Shown: one piece after another, positions 63,960-64,000 of the stretch
How the letters are laid out: each line of letters begins with the position of its first letter
Numbering within the stretch: the stretch's first letter is position 1
NCBI RefSeq assembly: GCF_964204645.1
Contig: NC_134035.1
Coordinates: 13,311,951-13,375,950 of the forward strand
DNA from: Tubulanus polymorphus
Lineage: Eukaryota > Nemertea > Palaeonemertea > Tubulaniformes > Tubulanidae
DNA: 64,000 nt
Reading direction: 5' to 3'
Position numbers and translations under genes: made by a program
The notes under the pieces: model-generated
What the model saw: the letters and a program-made list of their open reading frames with translations, nothing else
The model's database searches: none
What the model was told of the DNA's origin: nothing

Positions 63960-63980
63960 ATGTCTACTTTAGGTATAATT
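63960..63980 (+). CDS. Candidate first coding exon, MSTLGII (gene continues off-window)
   Basis: ATG at 63960, seven codons (MSTLGII), then GTAAGT. Phase 0 at the end. It is preceded by a CAG-rich stretch (CTAGCAGCAGACGGCAGTAC) that looks like a 5' UTR. It may be an alternative to 61364-61384. Confidence 0.35.
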
Positions 63981-64000
63981 GTAAGTAATCTCAATATCGC

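Overview
The window is nuclear DNA of an animal. Protein-coding genes are split into short exons with canonical GT/AG borders and are set in AT-rich non-coding DNA full of MITE-like inverted-repeat elements, minisatellites and microsatellites. The gene set (a TRPC channel, a three-LIM muscle-type LIM protein, BLOC-1 subunit 6, a SIRT3-like sirtuin, tandem intronless peptide-type GPCRs and a HypX/HoxX-like protein) fits a bilaterian marine invertebrate. Lophotrochozoan is my best guess, but the sequence alone does not prove it.

Layout, left to right. 1-1725 (+): the last three exons of a HypX-like gene whose 5' part lies outside the window. 2288-5870 (-): two intact single-exon rhodopsin-class GPCR paralogues flanking a truncated, frameshifted third copy. 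6856-26356 (-): a complete TRPC-type channel gene with ten shared exons and two alternative first coding exons (19341-19424 and 26183-26356), whose introns hold most of the minisatellites. 26357-32111: intergenic DNA with MITEs, a long CAG tract and no convincing gene. 32112-38285 (-): a three-LIM gene whose second LIM domain can be finished by either of two exons that reading phase makes mutually exclusive. 40978-42917 (+): BLOC1S6 (pallidin), whose last coding bases have been amplified into a 41-bp array. 43400-55900: about 12 kb of AT-rich, repeat-dominated DNA with an inverted LINE remnant, a degenerate repeat family and a few exon-like pieces I cannot join. 56050-60968 (-): a SIRT3-like sirtuin with a long Ser/Asp-rich tail. 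61364-61384 and 63960-63980 (+): two possible 7-codon first coding exons of a gene or genes continuing to the right.

The genes do not form a pathway; this is an ordinary stretch of animal chromosome. The most notable points are the HypX-like gene in an animal, the phase-locked LIM exon pair, the dual TRPC N-termini, a MITE end that forms most of a TRPC splice donor, a hairpin-forming minisatellite in the TRPC 3' UTR, and evidence that 20-bp minisatellites grew from a MITE terminus. All exon models come from reading splice sites, phase and family resemblance by eye; no transcript or database evidence was available.
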